Part shown: positions 25,957 to 34,062 of the stretch, piece by piece
Layout: every line of letters begins with the position of its first letter
How positions within the stretch are numbered: position 1 is the stretch's first letter
Assembly: GCA_963814975.1 (NCBI GenBank)
Contig: CAWFFB010000029.1
Location: 1-35,470, forward strand
From: CAVUXJ01 sp963814975
GTDB taxonomy: Bacteria; Acidobacteriota; Vicinamibacteria; Vicinamibacterales; CAVVIG01
Length of the DNA: 35,470 nt
Direction of reading: 5' to 3'
Position numbers and translations under genes: made by a program
Notes under the pieces: model-generated
Told to the model about the DNA's origin: nothing
Database searches by the model: none
Seen by the model: only the letters and a program-made list of their open reading frames with translations

Positions 25957-27171
25957 CGGCACACGAGAGATTCAGAATGCTTCCTGGATAAGAAATGTTC
26001 TGTCTGCTCAATGACAGTTGCTCAGTTAAATTCTTTGACATCGTTTATCTGACAAAGGAATGGCGAAGTCCGTGTTCCGTCTGCATTGATGCCGACTTTG
26101 CCGGGCAGCGGGATGCTGCTCCTCAAACTTCAGGTCGACGATCGACATGCGTCGCGACTCACTGGGCGGAAGTCTTGCGGCGCCGCGGTAAACCTACGAT
26201 GGTCGCTGGATCTCGCCAGCAATCAACTGGCCTCTGGGTCGCCGGCGCGCATCGAAAGCAAGATCGCGAAGGTGCTTACCGCTCCGGCGAAGGAGACATT
26301 CTCCACGCGGCGGCCGTCGCATCGTCTGTGGCCGGACCACAACAAGACGGGCGGGTGCTTCAATGCCCGGGCGACTGACGGTTCATGCGACGGAGGGAAT
26401 ACCAGCGGTCGACTCGGTCACAGGCGAGGCACAAGAGCCAGTAGGCTGCCATTACCGCGATCGTCAGGCCAATCGATGTCAGTAGCTCCATCTCGGTGCA
26501 CTCTAGCTGAGTCGTTTCTTCGCTGTCTGTCGGTCGCAGGCCGACGGGTGGACGCATTGAAAAAGTCCGTGCACGTGTATTGTGAAATCATCAGCAACGA
26601 GCTCTCGGGCGGACTCCTCGCCGGATGTCGTCCAGCTCCGCGAGATGCAACTGCTCCGGTCGTTGGCGTTGAAGTGTGACGTGGCGTGTCCGACGGCGAA
26701 TAGAACCAACGCCAAAGGACTGCAGTTCGTCACGGGCTTGTCCTGCAGATACGAACTCTTGATGCACGGAGTGCAGGCGGCTGGCACTGCAAGTGGAGCG
26801 AGGGTTGGTGGCCCGATCGCGGCTCAAAGCATTGTTGACCGTCACCACCGCCCGTCTCCGCAATCGTCGGCAGGACCTGCGAAATCGTGCTGCCCGACTC
26901 GAGCGTGCGGAACGCCCTCACCCGACCACCATCGCGTAGACATTGGCCTGGCGGCACCATCACGAACGCGCGGCAACGCGACCGTGAGCCAAACTCCCAT
27001 GTCCCCAAATGCACAGGGCAGAATTCCGTTCGGTTGTAGATTCGCTAAATCTGATGACTATCGTTCCAGGCGGGAAGACGATGGGGCGGACGTTCCGTTT
27101 CACACGTCGGTTCCGCCACATGAACGTGGGTAGCCTCCGTGGTTTCTACTGCCGCCCCAAAGGAGCCAATC
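25957..27171. other. Sparse region, mostly without recognisable genes
   Basis: About 1.2 kb with several 60-190 codon frames on both strands, none family-like. The best small candidate (26360-26491) is listed separately. A minus-strand frame 26503-26787 with a C-x2-C near its start (PAACTPCIKSS) was considered but is too weak to call. I see no terminator, tRNA or repeat array. Confidence 0.3.
26360..26491 (-). CDS. Possible small single-helix membrane protein
   Basis: From ATG 26491 a 43-residue frame reads MELLTSIGLTIAVMAAYWLL, then CLACDRVDRWYSLRRMNRQS and GH. It is one strong hydrophobic helix followed by a basic tail, as in many short inner-membrane proteins with the positive end in the cytoplasm. 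The ribosome site is weak. There is no homologue I recognise. Confidence 0.35.
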   Translation of the reverse strand: MELLTSIGLTIAVMAAYWLLCLACDRVDRWYSLRRMNRQSPGH

Positions 27172-28428
27172 GTGGACGAACGCCGCGTTTCCACCCGTGT
27201 AAGGCATTTTCTAGAGGCTCAGTTGATCGATCCAGCGGGTCTCAAGGCCACGGCTCGCATCACTGACATCAGTTTTGGCGGTTGCTACGTCAGCACTGTC
27301 GTGACGCCGCACCGCGGTTCTCGCTGTCAGCTTTTCTTGTCCCTTCCCGACGAGGGCGTGACGGCCATTAACGCCGAGGTTGTGCGCGTTCATCCACAAG
27401 TGGGCTGCGGCGTTCGATTTGTCGAGCCGAGTCCACAGGCTGGAAAGGCGCTTGCTCGAACCGTGTCAGCGTTTCTGGCCGCCCGATGCTTACAGCCTCC
27501 AGGACACCGTCAGTTTCCGAGTGACAGGCGGGCAGGACAGATGACTCGTGTCAGCACAGATTCTCGCGGGGATATTGTCATTACGGCTGTCGCTGATTAC
27601 TACTCGATGGCCCTTTCCCTTCACCCGAATCGGCGGTCCACGCATTGGCACCGCTACGCAGGGCCGAACCCTCCGTCAGCTGACAGCCGCGGGTTCGATC
27701 AATTCAATCGGCAACCCTTCATAGGTGATCGCGATGGGCGCGACCTGACGGAGCGTGTTGACGACCTGACAGGCGCGCCCGGCGATCATGATCAGTTTAC
27801 GGGTGAGGTCGGGATCCGGGCACTGGGCCGAGACGTCCATGGTGAACGCCGTGAACCGTTCCGGCGTGCCATCCAGCGTGCCCGTCACTGTCACGCGGAC
27901 GTTCGTCACTGCGGCTTCGCGGGCGCGAATCGCCGCAAGAAAATGGCTGGTGAAGCAGCCGCCCAGCGACACCAGCATGTACTCTCCCCCCGCCGGTCCC
28001 AGATCCAGGCCGCCCTTCGCAACGGCTCGGTCCACGAGGGACGTGTGCGTCCGTACGGTCGCCCTGGACGTTGTGTGGGTGACATGTTCGATGGTCGCCT
28101 TAAAGGTTGTGCTCATCATGACCTCTTAAGAGATGAAAACGTCAAAAAGGGCGTGACCGACGCTGGTCCACTACGGTCTCGAGACGTTCGCCCGTTGCAA
28201 ATCGAGCTGTCGCACCCTCACCATGTACGTTACCGGCACCAACTTGGAGAGGGAGCACACCGTGTCATCGCAGGTCTGGTATTCCAGTGTGCTGCAGATT
28301 GGCCGGATCACGATTTAAAGCGTAACCTCACGCGAATGGAATACATTTCGGTGGCGGCTGCGTCAGGTACGGTCGAGCTGGCGCCGATCAGGGCCGTTCC
28401 AGTCTCGCCCATCTCATCGACCTTCTAG
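27172..28428 (+). CDS. PilZ domain protein; open frame runs on antisense to osmC
   Basis: GTG 27172 is chosen over GTG 27139 because AGGAG (27161-27165) sits six bases before it and the PilZ motif starts at once: DERRVSTRVRHFLEAQLIDP, with a DISFGGCYVST segment (variant of D-x-S-x-x-G) about 30 residues on. It ends in INAEVVRVHPQVGCGVRFVE. PilZ domains bind cyclic di-GMP, here with an RxxxR-like start (RRVSTR). The domain is finished by about 27,480. The frame then stays open to 28428 through low-complexity sequence that is the antisense of osmC. A one-base shift near 27,500 would instead end the protein at TGA 27522-27524, giving about 117 residues, the normal size of a single-domain PilZ. 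I trust only the first 100 residues. Confidence 0.65.
   Translation: MDERRVSTRVRHFLEAQLIDPAGLKATARITDISFGGCYVSTVVTPHRGSRCQLFLSLPDEGVTAINAEVVRVHPQVGCGVRFVEPSPQAGKALARTVSAFLAARCLQPPGHRQFPSDRRAGQMTRVSTDSRGDIVITAVADYYSMALSLHPNRRSTHWHRYAGPNPPSADSRGFDQFNRQPFIGDRDGRDLTERVDDLTGAPGDHDQFTGEVGIRALGRDVHGERREPFRRAIQRARHCHADVRHCGFAGANRRKKMAGEAAAQRHQHVLSPRRSQIQAALRNGSVHEGRVRPYGRPGRCVGDMFDGRLKGCAHHDLLRDENVKKGVTDAGPLRSRDVRPLQIELSHPHHVRYRHQLGEGAHRVIAGLVFQCAADWPDHDLKRNLTRMEYISVAAASGTVELAPIRAVPVSPISSTF
27676..28119 (-). CDS. OsmC/Ohr family peroxide-detoxifying protein
   Basis: A 147-residue protein starting at the double ATG 28119 (AAGAGG just before). The two redox Cys of the family are C55 in LVSLGGCFTSHFLAAIR and C117 in IAGRACQVVNTLR. 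The fold segments GPAGGEYMLVSLGGCF, NVRVTVTGTLDGTPERF and MDVSAQCPDPDLTRKLIMIA are all typical, and length is normal. It reduces organic hydroperoxides using dithiol donors in the cytoplasm. It lies opposite to the long tail of the PilZ frame and has no clear operon partner. Confidence 0.88.
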   Translation of the reverse strand: MMSTTFKATIEHVTHTTSRATVRTHTSLVDRAVAKGGLDLGPAGGEYMLVSLGGCFTSHFLAAIRAREAAVTNVRVTVTGTLDGTPERFTAFTMDVSAQCPDPDLTRKLIMIAGRACQVVNTLRQVAPIAITYEGLPIELIEPAAVS

Positions 28429-28718
28429 CCGTCGGCACAGAGCCTGACGTTGCCGCCTTTGCCCAAGCCGCCGCCGGCTAGGCGAACTCCACATTCGGCG
28501 CGAACGATTGGAACCGACGCGGCTCGTCACCGCCTGACGCGGCGCGCACCCTCCACCAACGCCGTGTCGAAACACGAGCGAGGCAGGCTCAAGTTGCGCT
28601 GGCGCAATGACCCGGTCGCACTGAGTGCGCTATGGTGGGCGACCATGAGGTTTGTCTGTCTCGTGGACGGTTCCGACGGCAAAGAGCCGTTTGATCACGA
28701 TGTGGAACGAGGGGTGTC
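28129..28718. other. No recognisable gene
   Basis: About 590 bases between osmC and the cold-shock-like gene. The plus-strand frames here are Arg/Pro-rich without family features. A promoter for osmC (minus strand) should be near 28,130-28,200, but I see no clear boxes. Confidence 0.3.
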
Positions 28719-28958
28719 TTGACATCAAGGGAAGCAGGCACGGTGGTTCTGTGGAAGGATTCCAAGGGCTTCGGTCAGATTCGCGCTAAAAACGGCGACA
28801 TTATCTTTTTCGCAAACTCTGAAATAGAAGGAACGCTCAGCGCGGGTCAGCGGGTGGAGTTTACCCGGACGCTTGGGGTGGCGGGCCGCCCGCGTGCACG
28901 AAACGTGGTCGTGCTTGATAGCTCGGGCAAGCCGGCAGTCAATCTGAGCGACGACTAG
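28719..28958 (+). CDS. Cold-shock-domain-like small protein
   Basis: A 79-residue protein from TTG 28719 (GAGGGG upstream at 28707-28712). The CSD pattern is visible: AGTVVLWKDSKGFGQIRAKN, then GDIIFFANSEIEG, LSAGQRVEFTRTLG and RPRARNVVVL. The RNP1-like KGFGQI keeps the aromatic, and the RNP2-like IIFFANS has Phe-Phe-Ala in place of the usual V-F-V-H, so it is a diverged member. It is probably a nucleic-acid-binding OB-fold protein. The remnant just downstream belongs to accessory DNA. Confidence 0.65.
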   Translation: MTSREAGTVVLWKDSKGFGQIRAKNGDIIFFANSEIEGTLSAGQRVEFTRTLGVAGRPRARNVVVLDSSGKPAVNLSDD

Positions 28959-28971
28959 ACGCGACGGCGGG

Positions 28972-29135
28972 ATGCGGGTGTTCAACGAGCAGGTCGAGAC
29001 GATGGCGAAGCTGAAGGGCAAGGGCGGGCAGCAGCGCGTCGTCGTCGAGCATGTCACGGTCGCGGCCGGCGGCCGGCCATTGTGGGGAATGTGACCCGAG
29101 GGGGTGGAGGGGCATATGGCGACGAACGAGGATGA
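28972..29135 (+). pseudogene. C-terminal remnant of a mobile-element-associated hypothetical protein
   Basis: From ATG 28972 the frame reads MRVFNEQVETMAKLKGKGGQ, then QRVVVEHVTVAAGG. In another frame from 29079 it continues IVGNVTRGGGGAYGDERG to TGA 29133-29135. The pattern GKGxQxxxVEHVxVxxGGxxIVGxV is the tail of a small protein that recurs in phage- and plasmid-like accessory regions of proteobacteria, recalled from general knowledge. The front of that protein is absent here. One frame change near 29,078 is needed. The piece sits between the cold-shock-like gene and an IS element. Confidence 0.45.
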
Positions 29136-29200
29136 ACCCCATGTCCCGTGGCGTGGAGGGCTCAGAAACGAGAATCGTCGCGGCGACTTGTCACTGGTCG

Positions 29201-30053
29201 GAACCTATCTCATAAACCCCAAAACGGGGTTGTGAACGAAATTACGATCGCCGTCGTACTCGACGGCATGGACCTGACTGACGCGCAATGGGCCGATCCT
29301 CGAACCGACTGTTCCGCCCGCGTCGTCGCCCCGATGGTCGCGGCCGGCCGTGGGCAGATCCCCGCGCCGTGTTGAACGGCGTGCTCTGGGTGCTGCGCAC
29401 CGGCGCGCCGTGGCACGATCTGCCGCGCGCGGTATCCGCCGTATCAGACGTGCCATCGTCGCTTTCAAGCAGTGGCAACGCAGCGGCCTGCTCGGCGGGT
29501 GCTGCAACGGCTCGCCGAAGACCTCCGCGACCGCGGCAAACTCGATCTCAGCGAGGCCTTCATCGACGCCAGCTTCAGCTCGGCGAAAAAAGGGGCTCCG
29601 CCGTTGGCCCTACTCGCCGCGGTAAAGGGCAGCAAAATCATGGCGATCTGCGACGGCCATGGTCTTCCTCTCGCCATCCACGTGGCCAGCGCTTCGCCGC
29701 ATGAAGCCACGCCTCGTCGCCGCCACCCTCGACGCGCGCGTTCCTCCACGACGCTCCCGGCGCGCCTGATCGGCGACCGCGGCTATGACAGCGATGCGCC
29801 TCGACGCGCATGCTCGCGCGACGCTACGGCATCGAAATGATCGCCGCCCATCGCGCCGAATCGCCGCACCGCGCACCCAAGATGGCCGCCCGCTGCGCGC
29901 CGCGCGCCGATGGAAGATCGAACGGCTGTTTGCCTGGCTCCACAACTCGCGTCGCCTCGTCACGCGCTGGGAACGTCACGCCGGACAACTTCCTCGGGAT
30001 GATTCAACTCGCATCGCGCCGTGATCCTCCTCAGGCATTTATGAGATAGGTTC
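29201..30053 (+). mobile_element. IS5-family (IS427-like) insertion sequence, 853 bp
   Basis: Perfect 16-base inverted repeats bound the element: GAACCTATCTCATAAA at 29201-29216 and its complement at 30038-30053. The transposase fills most of the inside, and the length fits a single-gene IS5-group element of the 0.8-0.9 kb class. The three bases flanking each side (TCG left, TAG right) do not match, so no target duplication is visible; either the flanks have changed or the true ends differ by a base or two. Confidence 0.85.
29268..30024 (+). pseudogene. IS5-family DDE transposase (several frameshifts)
   Basis: Starts at ATG 29268 with MDLTDAQWA. It continues in a changed frame through GRGRPWADPRAVLNGVLWVL and RTGAPWHDLPR (the N-terminal helix-turn-helix region), then in another frame LQRLAEDLRDRGKLDLSEAF with IDASFSSAKKGAP (first Asp), LIGDRGYDSDA (second Asp), and finally RRWKIERLFAWLHNSRRLVT (catalytic Glu), ending at 30024. 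At least four frame changes occur. One programmed frameshift is usual in IS427-type elements, but this many means it is inactive or poorly sequenced. Confidence 0.8.
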
Positions 30054-30109
30054 TAGAGGCGTGATTGCCTACACCGTGTCTTAGCAGCACACTCGAAAGG
30101 CGACACACG

Positions 30110-30391
30110 ATGGCCGACGATTTCGACAAACCCAACCGACCGCCAGCGCCGTCGCGGCAACCGCAGCACGGTGAGCGGTTGTTCGAGTTCCTACGTGGGC
30201 ACGATCGGTATCTATGTGAGCTGCGCGACCACGGTGAGACCTACGGGGTCGAGGCGCAGCTCTGGAAGAACGAGGAATTGTTCTACAGTCGCGGGTTCGA
30301 CCCACGACTAGACCGGACACGGACGCCGCGCGAGCTGGCGATTGCATGGGCCTACGCCGAGCGGAAGCATCTCGAAAAAGGCGGCGTGTAA
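30110..30391 (+). CDS. Small hypothetical protein (93 aa)
   Basis: ATG 30110 follows GAAAGG. After a Pro-rich start (PNRPPAPSRQPQHG) the sequence is well ordered: ERLFEFLRGHDRYLCELRDH, then GETYGVEAQLWKNEELFYSR, then TPRELAIAWAYAERKHLEKG. The pattern of a short beta-hairpin (YGVEAQLWKNEELFYSR) followed by an amphipathic helix occurs in a widespread but uncharacterised group of small bacterial proteins. It stops 12 bases before the left end of the IS3 element, so it was not cut by the insertion. Confidence 0.55.
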   Translation: MADDFDKPNRPPAPSRQPQHGERLFEFLRGHDRYLCELRDHGETYGVEAQLWKNEELFYSRGFDPRLDRTRTPRELAIAWAYAERKHLEKGGV

Positions 30392-30434
30392 TAGATGTGG
30401 TACTGACCTTGATCCGATCCCGTGGACGGTGTAG

Positions 30435-31298
30435 CTACGCCGCTTGAGTGGCCCGCCGTTCAAACGCGGCCGGACTGATCTGGCCGAGCGTTGAGTGTCG
30501 GCGCCGCTGGTTGTAGAACACTTCGATGTAGTCGAACAACTCCATCTTGGCCTCGCCACAGCTCTCGAAGCGGCCGGCCACTTCGCTCTTCACGCTTGAG
30601 AAGAAGCTCTCCATGACGGCGTTGTCGTAACAATTGCCGCGACGGCTCATGCTGCAGGTGATCCCGTTCACTTCGAGCACCGCTTGGTAGTCCTCACTCG
30701 CGTACGTGCAGCCCTGGTCGGAATGATGCAACAGGCCGGCGTCGGGACACCGTCGCTTCAGGGCCATCTCCAGCGCTTTGAGCGTCACGTGGCGATCGTT
30801 GATGGCGCTCAGGGCCCAGCCGACCACAAACCGCGAGAAGAGATCGAGGATGACCGCGAGGTAGAGCTTGCCGCTGCTGCCGATCACGAACTCGGTGGTG
30901 TCGCCGACCCACCGCTGATTCGGACCGGGTGCCTCGAATCGACGGTCCAACAGATTGGCCGCCGCTGGCTGATCGTGATCGCTCATCGTCGTGGCCTTGA
31001 ACCGCTTCCGGACGCGCGCGACCAAGCCGTCCTCCTGCATGAAGCGGATGATGCGCTTGCGACTCACATGCTCGTCCTGCTCAATCAGGTCTTCGTGCAC
31101 CCGAGGACTCCCGTAGCGCTGCTTGCTCGCCGCAAAGGAGGCGCGCACCAGCACCTTCAACCGACGGTCTTCGCGCGTGCGCGGCGACTCCGGTCGCTGA
31201 CACCAGGCATAGAACCCGCTCCGGGTCACCCCGAGCCAGCGACAGAGTTTCGCGAGGGGGTAGGTGGCCTTCTCCGTTTGGATCCACGCGAATTTCAC
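30435..31298 (-). CDS. IS3-family transposase OrfB (DDE integrase core), intact
   Basis: A 287-residue protein from GTG 31298. The N-terminal HTH_21-type region (LCRWLGVTRSGFYAWCQRPE; RYGSPRVHEDL) precedes an rve core. The catalytic triad is D in RWVGDTTEFVI, D in LLHHSDQGCTYAS and E in NAVMESFFSSVKSEV. In the uninterrupted element it would be made mainly as an OrfAB fusion by -1 frameshifting. Its frame is -1 relative to the orfA tail AAAFFAKDHL, which ends TGA over this GTG. With orfA cut by the inserted element, fusion is not possible, so the element is probably immobile. Confidence 0.92.
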   Translation of the reverse strand: MKFAWIQTEKATYPLAKLCRWLGVTRSGFYAWCQRPESPRTREDRRLKVLVRASFAASKQRYGSPRVHEDLIEQDEHVSRKRIIRFMQEDGLVARVRKRFKATTMSDHDQPAAANLLDRRFEAPGPNQRWVGDTTEFVIGSSGKLYLAVILDLFSRFVVGWALSAINDRHVTLKALEMALKRRCPDAGLLHHSDQGCTYASEDYQAVLEVNGITCSMSRRGNCYDNAVMESFFSSVKSEVAGRFESCGEAKMELFDYIEVFYNQRRRHSTLGQISPAAFERRATQAA

Positions 31299-31387
31299 AG
31301 GTGGTCCTTCGCGAAGAAGGCCGCGGCTTAATGGAATGGTCTGCCCCTCCTCTACGAAAATAGTCGCGAGTAACAGGAGGAGCAGCG

Positions 31388-32430
31388 ATGACCACCGAAC
31401 TCAGCATCGTCGGCATCGACCTCGGGAAGAACTGGTTTCACCTCATCGGCCTCAATGAGCGCGGCGCCACCGTGCTGCGGAAGAAATTGAATCGTGACAC
31501 AACTCGCCGAATATGCAGCGACGGCATCACCCGGTGTGTCGTAGCGACCGAGTCGTGTCCGGGCTCGCAGTATTGGGGACGGGTCTTTGCGAAGGCCGGG
31601 CACGACATCCGCATTCTGCCGGCGCAATTCGTGAAGCCATATCTGAAGGCGAACAAGAACGATTTCAACGACGCCGAGGCCATCGCCGAGGCCGGCGGCC
31701 GCGCGAGTATGCGATGCGTCCCGCTGAAGACGACCGAGCAGCTCGAACTCCAGGCCCTGCATCGCGTTCGCCGGCGCTTCATCGTCGAGCGAACGGCCAT
31801 CGTCAATCAGATGCGAGCGCTTCTCCTGGAGCAAGGGATCGTCATTCCCCTCGGCCGCGCGCTCTTCGCTCGGCGGCTGCCGACGATCTTCGAAGATGCG
31901 GAGAATGGCCTGTCGCCACGCCTGGTCGTCTCTGCTCCATCGGCTGCGGCAGCGATGGCTCGCCGTCGACGTCGAGATCGACGAGGCCACGCGTGAGCTG
32001 ACGACGTGGGCCGACGCAATCAGACGCTATGTCGTCGTGCGCAGACGGTGCCGGGCGTCGGCCCGATGATCGCCACTGCGGTCGTCGCGGCCGTCGGCAA
32101 TGGCCGAATGTTTGCGCGCGGGCGAGATATGGCCGCATGGCTCGGGACTCGTCCCCGGCCAGTACTCCACGGGCGGAAAGCCGACGCTGGCCGCATCAGC
32201 AAGCGCGGCAACACGTACTTGCGCGCAACTGTTTATCCAGGGCGCGAGCGCGCCTGTACCTGCATATGAAGCGCGACCGCTCGTCGCTCGGCGAATGGCT
32301 CCGACACGTCGAAGCGCGGAGTCACCGGAACGTCGCCGTCGTCGCGCTGGCCAACAAGATGGTCCGGATCTGTTGGAAAGTGCTGACCAGCGAAGAGCAG
32401 TATCAGCCATATCCGTCACGGGTCGCGTAG
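31388..32430 (+). pseudogene. IS110-family transposase (DEDD + Tnp_20), frameshifted in the back half
   Basis: ATG 31388 has AGGAGG at 31375-31380. The RuvC-like DEDD part is intact to about 31,920: LSIVGIDLGKNWFHLIGLNE (first Asp), CVVATESCPGSQYWG (Glu) and LKANKNDFNDAEAIAEA (Asp-Asp). After that come RLRQRWLAVDVEIDEATREL, TVPGVGPMIATAVVAAVG (helix-hairpin-helix), GLVPGQYSTGGKP, ISKRGNTYLR (with the catalytic Ser of the family) and SLGEWLRHVEARSHRNVAVV, in changing frames (breaks near 31,920, 32,010, 32,145, 32,200 and 32,250) to TAG 32430. It catalyses RNA-guided DNA recombination in its family. Confidence 0.85.
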
Positions 32431-32670
32431 CAGATCGCAACCCGTCTTCGAATTGCGAGGGTATCTCGATGTGATGGCCCAACCGTCGACCGGCGCATCG
32501 CCAGCCTGACTAAAAATGCGGTCGTGAGTGACCGAACGCTTTATGAGGACCGGTGCGCGCGGATTCCATCAAGGCCAGGAGCCGTGGCTCCACCAGTAGG
32601 CCGGATACATTGACGCAAACGGCTTTCACCATCGCTCGAGCCCAATCCTTGCAACGGAGGGGCAGACCAT
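32431..32670 (+). ncRNA. Candidate bridge/seek RNA region of the IS1111-group element
   Basis: The 240 bases between the transposase stop and the right inverted repeat contain no gene of the element. In IS1111-type elements the guide RNA (bridge RNA or seekRNA) comes from the 3' noncoding margin. The position and size fit, but I have not folded the sequence or located its two guide loops, so the call rests on layout and family knowledge only. Confidence 0.3.
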
Positions 32671-32673
32671 ACA

Positions 32674-32954
32674 TTTTTTAGGACATCGCGCTCCATGCGC
32701 AATTCGCGCACATCCTTTCGAAGTCGCGTCAGCTCGTCCCGCTCTGCGGCGGTGAGTCCGGTCTTGCCCTTGGTCCGATCCGCTCGGGCCTGCTCGACCC
32801 AGTTGCGCAGCGACGATTCGGTCAGGCCCAGATCGCGGGCTGCCGCCGCGACCGTCTTGCCCTCATCCAGGACCAGCCTGACCGCCCCCGTCTTGTAGTC
32901 GTCCGTGAAGCTGCGCCGGGTCCGCCTGCCCTTGGTGTCCGCCATCGTGGCCAT
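32674..32954 (-). pseudogene. IS3-family OrfA (helix-turn-helix), cut by the IS110 insertion
   Basis: ATG 32954 follows AAAGGGG. The protein reads RRTRRSFTDDYKTGAVRLVL, then GKTVAAAARDLGLTESSLRN (Transposase_8-type helix-turn-helix) and LTRLRKDVRELRMERDVLK (leucine-zipper part). The last in-frame codons are CTA AAA AA; there the inserted element begins. The missing tail (AAAFFAKDHL, stop) is found on the other side of the insertion at about 31,297-31,328. The frame as given runs on into the inserted DNA to 32541. Confidence 0.85.
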
Positions 32955-33057
32955 CGTATTCCCCTTTCGGAAGATGTCCACGGGATCGGATCAAGCGCAT
33001 ACCAACATTTAGTCGGCGCCGTGTGCGGTCTGTGACGCCGCCGTCAGGGCCCTGGGA

Positions 33058-33289
33058 GTGTTCAAGATTCGCCGAGACGCCTCGGGCTCGTCGTGGTTCG
33101 GTCCGTTTCGTCCCACGCATCGCCAGGTCCCCGTGGAAACGGAGACGATCGAGACGATGGCTGAGTGCCTCGATCGCACGATCGACTTCCTCGTGTGCCG
33201 AGGGCATCATGGTCGAGGAGGACTTCGTGCGGCCGGCAGTGCAACAAGCGGTCGAGGAGTGGCGACGGAATGAGAAAGGCGGCGCGTGA
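33058..33289 (+). pseudogene. Small hypothetical protein, one frameshift (weak)
   Basis: From GTG 33058 the frame reads MFKIRRDASGSSWFGPFRPT, then ETETIETMAECLDRTIDFLV. After a frame change near 33,195 it reads EGIMVEEDFVRPAVQQAVEE, then WRRNEKGGA and stop 33289. Joined, these give about 76 residues of plausible alpha/beta sequence. No family is recognised and the start is uncertain. Confidence 0.3.
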
Positions 33290-33477
33290 TTGGGGACAGA
33301 AAACCGTTCTAGGTACCCGGCACCGGGGCGCGCCGCGCCCACCACGGTCCGGGGAACAAGACGCCGTCCGTCGTGGCTCAAGCGCCTGGACCGCGAGCGG
33401 TGCGGAGGGAACGGGAGGGGCTGGAGGAACAGAATAAGAGTCTGCCCTCCCTGCTTTGCCCGCCCCTCCTGCCTTCC

Positions 33478-34062
33478 TTACTTCGCTGTGATGATGTTGT
33501 GTCCGCGCCGGTTCTGCGCCCAGCAGGATTCGGTGTCTTCGCTGCAGAATGGCTGCTCCTTACCTTTGCTCACAACTGTGATCCGGTTGGCCGCCACATC
33601 GAGGCTGACGAGATATTGCTTCACCGCGTCCGCCCGGCGCGAAGCTAACGCGAGGTTGTACTCCGAGCTGCCACGCGAGTCGCTGTGACCGTCAATGGTG
33701 ATCTGCGTCGTGCTCCACCGCTTCAACCACACCGCGTTCTTCTGCATCATCGGCCGGGCATCGTTCCGAATCACCGCCTGGTCGTAATCGAAGAACACAT
33801 CGTCGAGCGGCCGCTCTGCATTGAGCTGATCGAGCGATTTCCGCGCGAAGATGTCGTCCTCGTTGAGTGGGGCCGGAGCTTTCACCTCGGGAGGCAGCAA
33901 GGGCGCTGTTGGCGGCGGCGGCGGTAGATTGACCGAAGTGGCGAGTGACGGCGATGTGGAAGCAGGTGCCTGCGGCGGCACTTGTTTCCGACAGCCGTAG
34001 GCGCCCGTCGCGAGCGCGGCGCCGAGCGCCACCATAGCAATACTTGGACGAACGCCAGTCAT
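33478..34062 (-). CDS. OmpA-family lipoprotein (Pal-like)
   Basis: A 194-residue protein from ATG 34062, with GAGAGTGA upstream. The N-terminus is a lipoprotein signal with acceptor Cys C24 (ALATGAYGC), followed by a Pro/Ala-rich tether (NLPPPPPTAPLLPPEVKAPA). The OmpA C-terminal domain starts at LDDVFFDYDQAVIRNDARPM and holds the peptidoglycan-binding signature TIDGHSDSRGSSEYNLALAS, with D128 and R142 as the expected diaminopimelate contacts; WAQNRRGHN is near the end. It would anchor the outer membrane to the wall. No tolB or other tol genes are adjacent, so it may be a paralogue of Pal rather than Pal itself. Confidence 0.9.
   Translation of the reverse strand: MTGVRPSIAMVALGAALATGAYGCRKQVPPQAPASTSPSLATSVNLPPPPPTAPLLPPEVKAPAPLNEDDIFARKSLDQLNAERPLDDVFFDYDQAVIRNDARPMMQKNAVWLKRWSTTQITIDGHSDSRGSSEYNLALASRRADAVKQYLVSLDVAANRITVVSKGKEQPFCSEDTESCWAQNRRGHNIITAK

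Larger units (their letters stand above)
31336..32670 (+). mobile_element. IS110-family (IS1111-group) insertion sequence nested in the IS3 element
   Basis: A 15-base inverted repeat marks the ends: ATGGTCTGCCCCTCC at 31336-31350 and its complement at 32656-32670. Most IS110 elements lack such repeats; the IS1111 group has them just inside its ends. A few extra bases outside each repeat (AATGGA left, ACA right) probably belong to the element too. The transposase leaves a short left margin (52 bases) and a long right margin (about 240 bases). It interrupts IS3 orfA in a run of A. Confidence 0.85.
30404..32999 (-). mobile_element. IS3-family insertion sequence, interrupted by an IS110-type element
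   Basis: The ends are TG...CA. A perfect 20-base inverted repeat, CTTGATCCGATCCCGTGGAC, lies at 30408-30427 and in complement at 32976-32995. The element is flanked by TAC on both sides (30401-30403 and 33000-33002), a 3-base target duplication normal for IS3. It carries orfA (right) and orfB (left) on the minus strand. Removing the inner element (31336-32670) leaves about 1.26 kb, the usual IS3 size. Confidence 0.9.

Noticed and set aside
26503..26787. Possible Cys-containing small protein on the minus strand
   Set aside because: One CxxC near the start and no other ordered pattern; overlapping frames look equally good, so no call was made.
29191..30056. Target-site duplication for the IS5-type element
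   Set aside because: The flanking bases TCG and TAG differ, and shifting the ends by one or two bases does not give a matching pair.
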